From Emiliania huxleyi CCMP1516 (Eukaryota > Haptophyta > Isochrysidales > Noelaerhabdaceae), in contig NW_005199770.1 in the NCBI RefSeq assembly GCF_000372725.1, forward strand, positions 1,806,593 to 1,870,592: a stretch of 64,000 nucleotides of DNA. The letters are read 5' to 3'. Below are positions 9,490 to 22,151 of this stretch, one piece after another. The notes beneath the pieces were generated by a model. It did no database searches, had not been told where the DNA came from, and saw nothing but the letters and a program-made list of their open reading frames with translations. Position 1 is the stretch's first letter. Every line of letters begins with the position of its first letter. The translations under genes and the position numbers were made by a program.

Positions 9490-12400
9490 ATGAACTTTAG
9501 CCCGCTCCCTCGTGACGCCGCCCTCCGCAGGCTCAACGTCCGAGCTTTGTCCCCCGTCACTCTCCTCTCATTTCAGACCCCACACATGCGCATAGCTGTT
9601 CCGACCAATGCAGGCGCCTTGCCTCACCCCTCTCACGGGCGGCCCCCATTCTCTCTGCTCTGCAGGACGCGCGCCGAGAGGCGCTACATGGTCGACTTCA
9701 ATGAGGGCGAGGGCGAGTCGGCTTTCTTGGTTGTGAGATCAACAAAGGGCGTCTGGTTCGACAATCCCCACGTGTTCCATCGGAGCCTCGCAAAGGTGCC
9801 AATCAGCTTTTGTTTCGCGGAGGGGGCCCAGGTTCAGACCGAGCTCGGGCCAACAGCTTCCGTCAAGGTCGGTGGCTACTTCGCTTCCCGTGCGGAGTAT
9901 GAGGAGTGGCATCAGCGCCGCCGCGCGAGCCTGACGCTGCCGCCTTCGCTCGGAGCTGAGGTGCGCACTTTTACGCCAGGATCAGCATTGTCCCTGCGGT
10001 GTCCCCGTCTCCAAACATTTACGCTTCTCCCTCGCGCAGGCGTGCGGCGTCAACAACGACGTCGTTGTGACGGAGGAGGCCGCCACTCAGGAGGCTGCCT
10101 CCGAGGAGGCCGTCGTCGCCGAGGAGTCCGCCACCGAGGAGGCGACCATCAAGTCCGCGGTGTCCGCCGCCGCGGCGCCCGTCGCCGAGGAGGCGCCCGT
10201 CGCCGAGGAGGCCGTCGCCGAGGAGGCTGCCAAGGAGATCGAGAAGCCGGCACCGGCCAAGACCGTTTCCAACCCGCCCGACAAGCGGCACGTTGAGGTG
10301 GAGGACGACGAGTCGAAGTCGTGGAGGAAGAAAAACCGCCGCAAGCAGATCAAGCGGGTTTTGGCGGGGCTTGTGGCCATGGCGAGAGAGTCCGAGGCCT
10401 TCGCCTCCCTCATTCTGGCGTGGTCGTCGCCGCCTTCGCGCCTCATCATAGCCGAGGTGCACGCCAGGATCGTCATCGTCCCTCCGGTCTCTCCGAACAC
10501 GTGCGCATTCTCCCTCACCCAGGCGCTCGGCATCAAGAACGACGTCGTTGTGAAGGAGGAGGTCGCCACCGAGGAGGCCGCCTCCGAGGAGGCCGTCGTC
10601 GCCGAGGAGTCCGCCACCGAGGAGGCGACCATCAAGTCCGCCGCCGCCGAGGTGTCCGCCGCCGCGGAGGCAGTCGCCGAGGAGGCGCCCGTCGCCGAGG
10701 AGGCCGTCGCCGAGGAGGCTGCCAAGGAGGTCGAGAAGCCGGCCAAGACCGTTTCCAACACGCCCGACCCAACGGTGAGCGCGCCGCAGCGTTCTCTCCT
10801 GGCACTCCTAGCCTTCCACCCACCCGTATTCTCTCTCCCGTGTTCCCCGCAGGAGTGGGCCGACCGGTCAATGGTCGTGGAGGACAGCTTCTACGCCTCC
10901 AAGCCGGTGTTTCTGACCAGCGTCGAGATCGGGTTGGCGGAGCCGCGCGCTGCGAAGATCATGCAGCGCGTCTCGCGCGGGCTGCTGGCGCGCAAGAAGG
11001 TGGCCGTGAAGGAGGAGGCCGCCACCGAGGAGGCCGCCACCGAGGAGGCCGCCGCCAAGTCCGCCGCCGCCGAGGAGACCGCCGCCGAGGAGTGCGCCGC
11101 CGAGGAGGCCGCCACCAAGTCCGCCGCCACCGAGGAGGCCCCCGCCGCCGAGGAGGCCGCCTCCGAGGAGGCCGTCGTCGCCGAGGAGTCCTCCACCAAG
11201 TCGGTCGCCACCGAGGAGGCCGCCGTCGCCGAGGAGGCCGCCTTCGAGGAGCCCGTCGTCGCCGAGGAGTCCGCCACCGAGGAGGCGACCATCAAGCCCG
11301 CCGCCGCCGAGGTGTCCGCCTCCCAGGAGGCGCCCGTCGCCGAGGAGGCCGTCGCCGAGGAGGCCGTCGCCGAGGAGGCTGCCAAGGAGGTCGAAAAGCC
11401 GGCCAAGACCGTTTCCAACACGCCCGACCCAGCGGTGGTGAGCGCGCAGCAGCATTCTCTCCTGGCACTCTCCTCGCTCTCCCACCGGTAATAATCTCCC
11501 TTCCCGTGTGCCCCTATCGCGCGTGCAGGACACCACCTGCTACCCGGGCCTGCCCACGCCGAACGCGGCGGGGAAGAGCGGGCCCGCGTCGGCCCGCAGC
11601 GGCTCCGGACCGGGCTACGTGGACGGCGTCGAGGCTGCAGTCCGCCGGCTGGGCGAGAGCGTCGTCTACCAGGCTACGCCCGCCGACGGCAAGAAGTCGC
11701 CGTCGCCGGGAGTCCCCACCTCCGGCGGCATTGCGCCCGTGGCGCCCAAGCCCCTTGGCGCGGTCGCGGGCGCGGGGCAGGCTGAGGCCGAGGTCGCCAA
11801 GGAGCGCGAGCACTGGGAGGGGCGGCTCAAGAAGGCGAAGGCCGCGCTCGATCTCATTGCCGAGCAACGGGAGAAGTGGGCGGACCTGCAGTCGCGGCGC
11901 TCGGGGAAGTGCCGGCGCAAGGCAAGGCGCTGCCGCAACAACCCCAAGTTTGGCAAGGCAAAGGGCAGGCGCAAGTCTGGCAAGGCAAAGGGCCGCGGCC
12001 GCGGCACGCACCGGCGACCGAAGCCGCGCGGCGGGCCGCAGACGCCGCCTTGCAAGTCGCCGGACCGGCGCCGCGAGCCGCAGACCACGTCCGGCAAGGC
12101 GCCATTCGCCGCTGGCACGTGCGGCGCCGGCGCTGGCACGTGCGGCGCCGGCGGTCGCGCCGCCCTCAAGGCGGCGGCCAACTGCGTGCAGGGCGGCTAC
12201 ACAAAGGCCGCGGGCGCTCTCCGGTGGCTGCTCCTCGTCTGCATGCCAGCCTTTGGCCACTGCGCGCCCGCCGTGCCTAGCCCGACGGCGGTGGCCTCGG
12301 CCTTCTCGTCTGCCGTCGCCTCGGCGTCCTCGGCCTTCTCATCCGGCGTCGCCTCGGCGGCGTCCTCGGCCTTCTCGCCCGCCGTCGCCTCCAAGGCGTC

Positions 12401-15400
12401 CTCGCTCGTGAGCTGCTCGCCGCTTCTCATGCCCGCCCTCGTGCTCATCCTCCTCGCCATCGCTTGCGTCGCCTCCTGGCCGACCGCGGCGAGCGGAAAG
12501 GGGGCTCGCGGCGCGGCGTGGGCCACCTGCCTCGCGGGCGCCGCCACGGCGTGCCTCACCGGCGCGGCGGCGGCGCCTGCCGGCTTCTTCGCGAGCGCCT
12601 TCTCGTGGCTCGCGGCGGGTCCGCTGCAGGTCGCCGCCGCGGTCGCCGCCTTGGCCGTCATTGGCACGGTGATGTGGCGCCGCAACTCAAAGGCCCGCCG
12701 CTTCGGCATTCTTCTCTGCTTGGCCACCGTCTCCGGCGGGTTGGTCACCGTCGTTGGCGCATTCAAGGTGCGATCTGCAGCCTCCTCTGGCTCTGCCATC
12801 GCGGGGGCGGCGTCCTCGCTCGGCAGCTGCTTCTCGCTCCTCCCCCCCGCCCTCGTCCTCCTCCTCCTCGCTGTCGCCTACGGTGCCTCCTGGCTGCCCG
12901 TGGGGAGCGGAGTCGAGGCTCGCGGCACGGTGCGGGCCCCTGCCGTCTGTCTCGGCCTCGCCGCGGCCTGCCTCCCAGGCGCAGCGGCGGCGCCCGAGGG
13001 CTTCTCCTCGTCGAGCGCCATTTCGCGGCTCACGGATGGGATGTCGACGTCGACGTGCGTTCTTATCGTCGTGGTGGTCGTTCTTACCGTCGTGGTGGTC
13101 ACCCAGGGCGTCGCCATCCTCGCGCTGCTCGCCGCGGACCGGCGGCGTGTGCTCCCCAAGGCCCGCCCTGCGTCGCCGGCCGACCCAGTCTCGGCGCCGC
13201 CCTCGCCGCCGGAGCCCGTCGACGCCGACAAGCCGTCGACTCTGGGTAATGACGAGGCATCTGGCAGGACTAGCCGACCGAGTATCAGCCTCGATGATAT
13301 CACCGCCGAAGGATCTGGCCTTCAACGGCTGCGAGCGCTGGACCGGAACAAGGACAACCGGCTGGACGCTGCCGAGCTGGTTCAGCTCGTGCAAGACCTG
13401 AGGAAGGAGGCGGCGGAGAAGAAGGAGGCGCTGGTGCGGGCCGACCAGCACAAGATGCAGGCCGACCGGCACAAGAAGGCGGCCGACCGGTACAAGAAGG
13501 CGTTCTTCGTGGCGGTGCTGCTCCTCGTGCTGCTCTTTGGCACCACGTTCGCCTCGTCGCTGACCGCGGCCTTCCTGGCAAAGGACACCAAGGTCACGAC
13601 CAACAACTTCTTGGTCTCCGCCGACAACGGCGAGGTGCTCAGGACCGGCAGCGCCGAGTTTGCTCTCGCGCCCCTTGTTGCCCCCGATGTCGAGTCGGAC
13701 GAGGCGGCCACGGAGTGGCACGGCGACCCGAACGCGACGACGACCGTGCTCGTCGACGCCAACGGTGGCGCGGTGGCGACGGCGGCGGCGACCGACAGCT
13801 TCGGCGTTCTCGTCGACGCGGGCGGCGCGGCGGTCAAGACCTTTGCCACCACGAATGGGGACAATCACATCACCACGCCAAACGGGCAGACCGTCAAGAC
13901 GGAGCTCGCCGAGTACGTTTTCGAGTCCCCGTCCGATGTCATGGCGAGAATGATCCTGGCGTACACTAGCCGGCATCTTGGGGCACTCAATCAGATCTAC
14001 TTTACCCTGCCATCGGATGGGCAGTCGTTTGCATTCGGCATCAAAGGGTACATGACGCGCAACCTCCACGTTGCCGCCGTCATTCCCAATACGCCTTCCA
14101 CCGAGGGCGCAAAGTGGGTGCTCGTGGATGATCCCCAGAGCGACCTGGCGGAGTACTCCATGTGCGCTCGCCGCGCCTCTCGCCCGGCTCAGCTGTCCCC
14201 CCCCCCCCCCCCACCTCCCCCCCCTTCCTGCGCCCCGTCCCGCCCCTTCCTGCGCCCCGTCCCCAGCTCGGCCAGAAGCCTCCCTCCCGTGCGTCCCTCC
14301 CAGGTTCATCAAGATGGTTCTCCTCACCACGACGGACGAGGCCTTCCCAGGCGTGATTGCGGTTGCGCTGTTTGAGGAGGGCCTCGAGGACGAGATGATT
14401 GCGTCGCTCATCCCGCTCAACTCAGGCGACACGAGCACGGTCAAGTGGCTCCTATCGACGCCAAGGTCGGGCCTTATCGCCAACGGCACCGCCAGCGACG
14501 CCATCACGTTCGCCGTGAATGAGCTGGGCTACAGAGGCAGGGGCCTGTTTGAGGTGATCGTCAACATCAGCTCCGAGGTGGTCTCGGGAACAAACGATAC
14601 GCGCCGTCGGCTCTCTCATGGACGGCGGCTCTTTTGGAACGACATCGGAAGAGCCTTTGAAAATATCGGCAGGGAGATCGGAGGCGCGTTTGAGGACTTG
14701 GGCGACGAGATTGCCGGCGTCGTCAGCCAGCTGGGGGACCTGATCGAGGAGGGCTTGGAATTTGTCGCCTGTCAGCTGGGACAGGTTGCGGCAATGCTCG
14801 TCGACGTCGTCGTCGACGCCGTTATCGACCACATCATCAATCCCCTCGGCAACTTTCTCTGCAGCAACATCGCGACACCCGTGGCGGACGCATTGCGGGA
14901 GATGGGCAAACTGTGCGTCGAGCCTTCTGGGCAGTGCTTCCCAGACGCGCTCAACCCGTCGGATGACGAGATGGTTGAACTCTTCTCGATCTCACATGGC
15001 GACGCCGCGCAGCTGACGGTGAGCGGCAAGGCTACGCTCAGAGCTTGCGCCCAGGTGAAGGACGCGCAAGTCGATTGCGACGGGCTCGGCAGTTTCCTCA
15101 CGAATACAGCGCAGGAATGGGCAGAGAAGAACATCAACGGGCCCGCTCGCGAATTCCTCACCTCGACTTGCCGGCGGCAGCTCAATGCAGCGCCGGTCAA
15201 GCACTCCGTCATTCGCGACATTGCCGGCGCAGCTGTGGAGCAAGTGAGCGGCGGCCACCGCCGACTCACTGCTGCGCTGCACGCGGCGAAGCGAAATGGA
15301 ACGAGCGACTCCTTCTCTCAGCGGTTGGTTGCTCATGCGACTGCGGCGGCTCTCAACATGACCCAGGATCGGATCGTCGATGCCGTCGCAAAGCGGCTTG

Positions 15401-18164
15401 TCGAGGAGCAGGAGGAGGCGTCCCGCCGCCGGCTAGTCGCGGAGCATGACGCCCGTGGACGCCGTCTGGACACAATCGTGTCCAGCACTTGCCACGCTAC
15501 GTGCGAGGGCAGCTCAAACATTAATCCGGGCTGCGCCATCTGCAAGTCCGAGCCCAGGCAAGGCAATGCGGCGGGGCCGCGGAACAGCGCATTAAATGTA
15601 AACGGCTGGAATTGCGGCAATGCAATCACGTGTCCGGCCGGCAGCGGGTGCGTCGCTCGCGACACCCGCAGCTATCGAGGAACCATTTTCGAGTGCTATG
15701 AGGGCGCTCCTCCGTACCTGCTCAGCGCCCTCGAGGGGCGAGAGCCGACTGAAGCGCTGCCTCCCTCGCTGGGAAAGCTCAGACTCGCCTTCTCGATCGA
15801 GGCGGGCATCGAGATTCAGGCAGAGGCGGCGGCCGCATTGGACGAAGCGAGAGAGATTGACCTCCTTGAGAAGTTCGGAAAGCCGGTCGACATCGCATAT
15901 GGCAAGACCATCCCTGTTTCTCCGTATGGAGCGGTCCTGACCTTTGAAATCGACGCCCGCGTCAGGCTGCGGCTTCCGCTCGCAGTACACGCGACCTTCG
16001 AAGCCGCCGGTACAGCAAACTTGCTCGTCAAGTACGACAGGGAGTGGGAGGTCAACACGGACCAGCAGGGACTAGAGCAGAGCCAGCTGTCACCAAACAT
16101 CGATGCTTGGCAGCTGACGACCGTCGACAACTCACAGCTGGAGTATTCGGTGTCGGGCGGGGTCGCGGCCTCACTCTCTGCCAAAGTTGGCTGCTGGGTG
16201 GAGATCGAGCTGCGGCTGGCCGCCCACATCGCCACGTCAATCACTCTGTATGGAGAGGCAGCCGCGAGGTGGGAGGTCATGGGCGGCACCGATGCCTCGG
16301 CCTGCGTCACCGCCGCCGTCAACGCGGCCCCCTCCTTCCAGTGCCAGCGTCTGCACACGAGCCTGACGCCGTACGTCGAGTACTCTGACAGCCAGGTCGC
16401 CGTTCCCGTCTCATCGGGCTCGACCGCCAACGGGTATGCCGCCCTTGGCTTCTGGCTCTACGCGCCGTACCCTCAGATTAGCCTGCGCGTCGGGTGGGAA
16501 ATGGGCACGAGCGCGAGTCTACTCGACCTCTGCGTGGGCTGCTTGACGTATGAAGCGGCCGGCACGCTATCGGTGTGCCCGTCCGGCGTATCGTGGGACA
16601 GCTACCTCGGCCCTTCTGACTACCCAGGGCAGGGCGAGGAGCACCCCTACGGAAGGTACATGCTCCGGACGGCCCACGTCGAGAAGATCTCGTTTGACGC
16701 AGCATCGGGCGGGGCGCAGAGGAAGTTCATTGCGAAGCCCAAAATTGATGCACCTCCATGGACCCACTTCGCACACGTGGGTAGCTACGGCAATCCGTCA
16801 TATAGCTCAGCGTCTGGCATCCCTAACTCGAACGGCAACGACTTCACTCGCGACTGCAAGAACTATGACCGAGCCACTATCGCCCAGATTGTCATGGTGC
16901 TCGCCTCCCCACCCTTCCCCCCCCACCCCCCCCACCCCACCACACACCACACACCCACACCACACACCACACACCACCACCCCTGCAGGGCTCGGTCGCT
17001 GACTACGTGCGGCCATCCGCCGGGTGCACCTTCTGCCAAATGATGGAAGGATCTGGGTGCCACGACTGGCTTGACCCGAACGGAAACTGGGTCACACCAC
17101 CGGCGTCGGGCGGGCACAAGGGCGGGTCGAGGGAGGGGTGGCCGCGGGAGGCCTACGGCGGCGCGGACAACCGCGTGTACCTCACCTTCTGGGGCAGCTT
17201 GGGGGCGGGGAATGTCGGGGGATGCTGCTACGATTCATACAGTTCCGGCAGCTCCTGGAATCGCGAGCTCGACGTCTACGTGCAAACGCCGCCTCTAGCG
17301 CAAACGCGGCCGACTCTAGCAATGCTCGATCTGCGTACGGCCACCACCTACCAGGGAAACGGTGAGTATGACAAGCAGGCGCCAGTGGACGACAACATCT
17401 TCGCGGACACCACGGGCAGCCTCAACTGGGGCGCCTGTGGCCACTTCACGTCCTCCCGATGGTGGGGCGTCGACCTCGGCGCGGATCGCTATGTCGGATA
17501 CATCCGCATGCTCAACCGCGACGTAGCCACCGAACGCTTGCACGACGTCGACATTTACTTGGGAAGCTCGTACGGCACTGTTGGGACACCCAGCACTATG
17601 GTTCGTAGCGGGGTGCGCGTCGACTCGAACTCGCCGTTTTACTTCACGATCAATGCGCGCGGCCGGTACCTCTTCCTCCGCAACAACGCCGCCGATGGCC
17701 TCACTGTCTGCAAGCTATATGTCTGGGCATCGCCGACTCTAGCAATGCTCGATCTGCGTACGGCCACCACCTACCAGGGAAACGGTGAGCATGACAAGCA
17801 GGCGCCAGTGGACGACAACATCTTCGCGGACACCACGGGCAGCCTCAACTGGGGCGCCTGTGGCCACTTCACGTCCTCCCGATGGTGGGGCGTCGACCTC
17901 GGCGCGGATCGCTATGTCGGATACATCCGCATGCTCAACCGCGACGTAGCCACCGAACGCTTGCACGACGTCGACATTTACTTGGGAAGCTCGTACGGCA
18001 CTGTTGGGACACCCAGCACTATGGTTCGTAGCGGGGTGCGCGTCGACTCGAACTCGCCGTTTTACTTCACGATCAATGCGCGCGGCCGGTACCTCTTCCT
18101 CCGCAACAACGCCGCCGATGGCCTCACTGTTTGCAAGCTGTATGTCTGGGCATCGCAAGCATGA
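9490..18164 (+). CDS. Giant multi-exon membrane protein with Ala/Glu-rich repeats, EF-hand and C-terminal tandem lectin-like (F5/8C/fucolectin-type) domains
   Basis: Supported exons: about 9667-9960, 10040-10456, 10523-10774, 10853-11437, 11529-14161, 14304-16896, 16989-18164 (stop TGA), all in phase, about 2,650 residues. The true start is unresolved between 9490 and 9690. Order of parts: short N-terminal exon; EEAASEEAVVAEE repeats with an IQ-like KIMQRVSRGLLARKK; a basic stretch; several hydrophobic segments (SPLLMPALVLILLAIACVAS, STCVLIVVVVVLTVVVVTQG); an EF-hand loop DRNKDNRLDAAE; coiled coil; a helix AFFVAVLLLVLLFGTTFASS; a long ectodomain with Cys-rich parts; two 141-residue lectin-like copies. 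I infer a surface protein with a cytoplasmic tail. Exon structure is strong; function is unknown. Confidence 0.75.
10775..10852 (+). other. GT-AG intron; homologous to intron at 11438-11528
   Basis: The intron after exon 10523-10774 and the one after exon 10853-11437 share donor context and interior (GTGAGCGCG, then CATTCTCTCCTGGCACTC or a near match). The exon ends are also alike (KTVSNTPDP). This indicates that exon and intron were duplicated together. Confidence 0.6.
17311..18156 (+). repeat. Two 423-bp tandem copies encoding lectin-like domains
   Basis: Unit offset is 423 bp (141 codons), starting near 17311 and 17734. Only a few bases differ (GAGTAT/GAGCAT, CTATAT/CTGTAT). Each unit reads WGACGHFTSSRWWGVDLGAD, then IRMLNRDVATERLHDVDIYL, then RGRYLFLRNNAADGLTVCKL. 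That pattern fits F5/8 type C or fucolectin-type sugar-binding domains. The near identity points to a very recent duplication or gene conversion. Confidence 0.8.
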
Positions 18165-19179
18165 AAGGGCCACGAACAGAACGCTAAGCCGATAGCGAAC
18201 GACCCTGGCCCGCAGGGAGGGGGGGGGGGGGGGATGCAAGTGTGCTTTCTTGCTTATCTGGCGTGCAGCGAGAAACCACACCCCTCCATACAGCCTGTTG
18301 CGTAAACCACGCCAAGCGGGGATTTCCGCGAAAATCTAAAAACCACGGCGCGCCGTAGGCGCATCCCCGAGAAAGGGCCCACACACGAGTGTGAAGCGGG
18401 TAGTCTCACCCCATCCCCAGGGCCTCCAGGGCTCGCACCTCAACCTCTCAGCGCCATAGGACGTATTTTCTTCTCAATAACAAGGCTGTGAACAGGAGCC
18501 CCGTTCAATTTGTCTCTTCGCCTGCGGCGCGCACTTGTCATATTGCCCAAGTCTGCGGCGTTCTGGGCGGTGTGGATGGAGGTGTGTGCGTCTTCCTGTC
18601 GTCCCAAGCTGCTGACTGGTCCAGCGCTTCCTTATTGTCATTAAACATTCCTAGACCCCGATTGATTGATAGAAAGGCAAAACACACAGTCCGACCAACG
18701 ACTGGGACACCAACGCGGTATGGGTGGACGCAAGTGGCAAGACGGGCGGTGACGGTCCACACAGGGCGCGTCGTGCCGCGAGTGGAGCGAGAGGCTCGAG
18801 GCGCGCGGCTGTCGGTCAACCCTGCGGCGCATACGCGCCGCCAAGGCTGCTCGACAGGCGACTGGCATTGTGGCGACGCGGTCGCCGTTACTCCAACTTT
18901 GCTTTGCCGAAAAAAAAGCGCCCGTCCTTTGCTTTTTAGCCGCCGAAATTTAGCTTGCTGTTTTTCAAGTCGGAGCCAGTCTGCGGCGACCACAGCGCTC
19001 ACCGCAGGGATATGCGAGCTTTTCAGAGTCAAGCTTTTGCGCGAAAATCCCACACTCGTGGATTTTGGGGCGCTGCGCACCCCCTATGCCCCGTTTAAGC
19101 TCTAGCGTGTCGCCAGCGGTGAAGCCCACGGCTAGTGCTCCTCCTCGGCTCCTCGCCGCCTCGCTCACGCCTTGCCTAC
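18165..19179. other. Intergenic with poly-G tract and dispersed repeats
   Basis: Contains a G14-16 run near 18218, an inverted copy of the 1450-1530 repeat at 18655-18735, and a segment at 18905-18965 (core GCTTTTTAGCCGCCGAAATT) that recurs at 21308-21355. No supported gene. Confidence 0.45.
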
Positions 19180-19839
19180 TCACGGCCCCGGCGCCCACGC
19201 CTCGAAACCGCTGCGACTCCAGTTGTGGTGGCGCGGAAGGGAGGTGGCAATGGCCCAACACTGGGCACGGGACTGGCGCGCACTGGCACTAACACAGGTA
19301 CACCACGGGAGCTGCCTAAGCGACTCCCGCGAGGACGGCGAGGCACTTAGCAAGCTTCCGAGCGTCACCTTGCCACGGAGCTCAGAGCGTGCCCGTGCGA
19401 CCAGCTCCGGGCGACCTGCAAGCCACGCTCGGTAGCCGGCGATCACCCGGGTGCGCTCACCCGAGTCGCTTCTGGTCATCCGGAGCGGATTGCCCCAGCC
19501 GCCGTCGCATCCGGCTGGAGCACCTGCACATTTGCGGCCGACGTACGTGTCGTACTTCTCGCCCCGCCGGCAGTGGACCACGAGGTGGCGGAACCCGCCT
19601 CCCAGCGGCTCCGGCGTGCGCTTGTCGACGTCATTGCGAGTGTTCGCGCAGCCGACGCCGGCCGCCAGCTTGTCGCGCTTAATGTAGTACATCCCCTAAC
19701 GGCAGGGGAAGGGCGGTGGGGAGATGTGGGTGTTGCCACGGAGATCTCGCACGCCATACCTGGTCTACTAGGCTTGCAGCCTCACCTTCCCGTTCGCAAG
19801 CGGATAGCGGATCGCATTCTCCTTGTCGTGGGTGGGCTG
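19180..19839 (-). CDS. DUF4326-domain protein, probably truncated
   Basis: Exon A ends at 19786 (about 19839-19786, KENAIRYPLANGK). A 90-nt GT-AG intron (19696-19785) leads to exon B from 19695: GMYYIKRDKLAAGVGC, then HLVVHCRRGEKYDTYVGR, GGWGNPLRM and AGYRAWLAGRPELVARARSE followed by LRGKVTLG. The VVHC...Y(V/I)GR...WGNP...YR.WL...LRGK pattern is that of DUF4326, a small domain of unknown function in bacteria, phages and protists. The usual terminal LGCWC...CHG is not found. Frame after LRGKVTL runs into low-quality sequence, so the end is either in an unseen exon or lost. Upstream limit uncertain. Confidence 0.55.
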
Positions 19840-20201
19840 GCGCAGGCGGGAAGGCGGGCCCGCCTTGCCGCCCCGCCGCTGGCTGGAACCGCCGCGAGGA
19901 CAGCGAGTGGGGTGAACCTCGTTGTGAATGCAACATGCCCGCATCGTATGCGGCGTGCGATCTACAGTCGTCGAGCGCCAGCGAGCGCGGCGCCGTCTTG
20001 TGTCGGGGATTCCGGAACTGTCTTGTGTCGGGGATTCGATACGCGAGACCTCGATGTCCGGAATTGTCTGCAGATTGTAAGCACCTTTGTTGTGGCCTTT
20101 GAAAGGAGGTGATTTGGAGTACTACAGTACAGGTACACAGTATTTGCAGTAGACATCCTCTAATGTGAATGTGTATGTGTGTGATGTGTGTGTAGTGTGA
20201 A

Positions 20202-21180
20202 TTAGGTGCGCTGCCGCTTGGCGGCAGTCGCCTCCGCATACGCGGCCTCGAGCTTGCGGCTCAGCTCGCTCTCCCGCCTCGACTGAGGCTGGGGGGGGAG
20301 CACCATCGTGATGTCCATCTGCATGATCTCGTCCAGCGTCGTTGGCTCCGTCTCGGTGGCGCCGTCGTCGTGCGTGACCCGCTTGTAGAACTTGACCTCC
20401 TTATTGAAGCCGGGGACCACCTTCACCACCTCAGCGAGCCGCTGCAAGCAGAGGGTGGGAGGTCATGATATCTCATTGTGGGTGGCGGGAAGGCAGTGGC
20501 TGGTGACGCGGCTGCTGGCAAGCGCGCGCGCCTTGGCGAGGTACTTGGGAGTGGTGATGAAGTGCTTGCGGTAGTAGTGGATGTTGGTCCAGCCCTCGGT
20601 GCCGTCGTAGTACGCGGGTTGGCGTACTTGATGTCGCGCCCACTCATCCTGCCCTGGAAGATGATAGCCTTCTTCTTGGAGCGGTCGAACAGCGTCATCT
20701 TCGGGTGAATCTCTTTGTGCGAGTCGAGGACCTCGAAGAGCTTCGTGTTGAGCTCGTCCTATCGATATGGGGAGTCAGGATGAGCCCCGCGCGGGAGGGT
20801 GCGGGGCAGAGGGGATTCGAACCCGTGTGGTCTTGATCATGCCGGGTTCGACGGAGACGACGCCGTTGCTCGGATCCACGATGCACTCGACCGTGTGCTG
20901 ATGGAACGGTGCGGTGTCAGGGCGGTGGGTGGGGTGTGCGGCCGGGAGCGGGGAGAGCACCTCGTCTTCGACGCTGTCGCCGAAGACCGGGTCCTTGTCC
21001 ACCTTCTTGGCCGGCGTTGGGGTCTCGCTTGCCGGCGTGACACAGTCGTCGCCCTGTGGGGTGCGGGCCGATGTGCTTGGGCGCGTAGGGCGGGCGGGGG
21101 GGGACGCGAGAGAGGGGGGGGGGGGGGGGAGGTTGCACCCAGTCCGTCTCCGCAGCCTTGCCCTTGGGGGTCTCGGCCAT
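20202..21180 (-). CDS. Unrecognised protein, five or more exons, possible frameshift
   Basis: Exons: 21180-21139 (MAETPKGKAAETDW), 21053-20961, 20897-20823, 20758 to about 20545, then about 20440-20202. Each of the first three has codon-multiple length and GT-AG introns. The peptide includes VECIVDPSNGVVSVEPGMI, DELNTKLFEVLDSHKEIHPK, MTLFDRSKKKAIIFQGRM, SGRDIKYANP, then (one frame over) YYDGTEGWTNIHYYRKHF, and finally AEVVKVVPGFNKEVKFYKRV and TTLDEIMQMDITMVLPP, ending in a Lys/Arg-rich tail AAKRQRT. A single base appears to be missing near 20622, by mutation or assembly error. The last splice (acceptor near 20442) is my least certain one. I do not recognise the family. Confidence 0.5.
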
Positions 21181-22151
21181 AGCGAAGATGCGCAGGTGCG
21201 CAGGTCCGAGCTGCACTGGAGGTGGCAACTCGTCGGAGCTTCCGGGGTGACATCTAGGGAGCCCTGGTCGTTTCCGCAGGCGAAAGGACAAGACGTGCTT
21301 TTAAACAAAGCGCCCGTCCTTTGCTTTTTAGCCGCCGAAATTTAGCTTGCTGTTTTTTCTTTATAGGCGTCTGCAACTTCCAAGCTGCGTATTCTTCTTG
21401 TATTATCGTCGAGTAGTGCAGGTACTCCGTGGGGGCAGTGTGTATTCTTGTAACAACATGTGCGTATTCTCGTATCACTGGCTCCGAGTAGAAAAAGAAA
21501 GAAAACATGCAGTGTGGTGTTCATTAGCTCCGAGTAGAGGGGGCGTCCTGCAGTTAAGGGGAAACCCGGTACGCGGGGCCAACCCCTCGGAGACCCGTGT
21601 TTACTTTACGGCCCTTTCCCTGCGAATGCGCGCCCCCCCTAGCTAGGGGTCAGGGCTCTCTAGCCCGTAGCCCGATGCCGATCATCCGGCTCGCTGGGTG
21701 CGCTTCTTAGCTCCCCGGCCCTGGATGTGAGGTTGCCGACTGCACTCCAAGTGCTCCAAGTCCACGTAGCTCGCTGGGAGACGTGCGCAACCTAAAGTTG
21801 GGAGAAAACAGAAATAATAGGGGGGAGTCAGAACGGAGAACGAGAGAAAAGTGTCAGTCAGGAGGGGAGGGCGTAGGCTGGCGTTTTTGCCGCGTAATCC
21901 TGAACAGTTTTTTTGGGGTTTATACGTGCGCTGAGAGTCCTGAGAGGGAATCCTTTCATGTTTCAACGCTCAACAACACATCTTTCACATGCGCCACCGG
22001 CACCGCGTACAGACAGAGAGATACACCTCCGGACGATGCGGACCGCGATTCACACATCATCTGCAGTGTGTGCATGTGTAGATTTACCACGGGCTTCCCA
22101 AAGGGGAGACGCCCGGCGCAGTGGCAAAAGGAGCCCACACGTCCCCTTTCT
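21181..22151. other. Intergenic with several dispersed repeats
   Basis: 21308-21355 repeats 18905-18965. 21690-21770 (core GCGCTTCTTAGCTCCCCGG) recurs at 61567-61640. 21785-21925 recurs inverted at about 40737-40850 (core AACGCCAGCCTACGCCCTCC). No coding evidence. Confidence 0.5.

Noticed and set aside
10321..12411. Long Arg/Gly-rich frame on the plus strand
   Set aside because: Out-of-phase shadow of the EEAA repeats of the large gene; it ignores introns that conserve phase in the true frame.
12687..14507. 606-codon minus-strand frame
   Set aside because: Antisense of a strongly coding exon in GC-rich DNA; no domain and basic, low-complexity composition.
20805..20890. tRNA suggested by GGGTTCGAATCCC on the minus strand
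   Set aside because: No A box or cloverleaf fits; it lies at an exon-intron junction of a coding gene.
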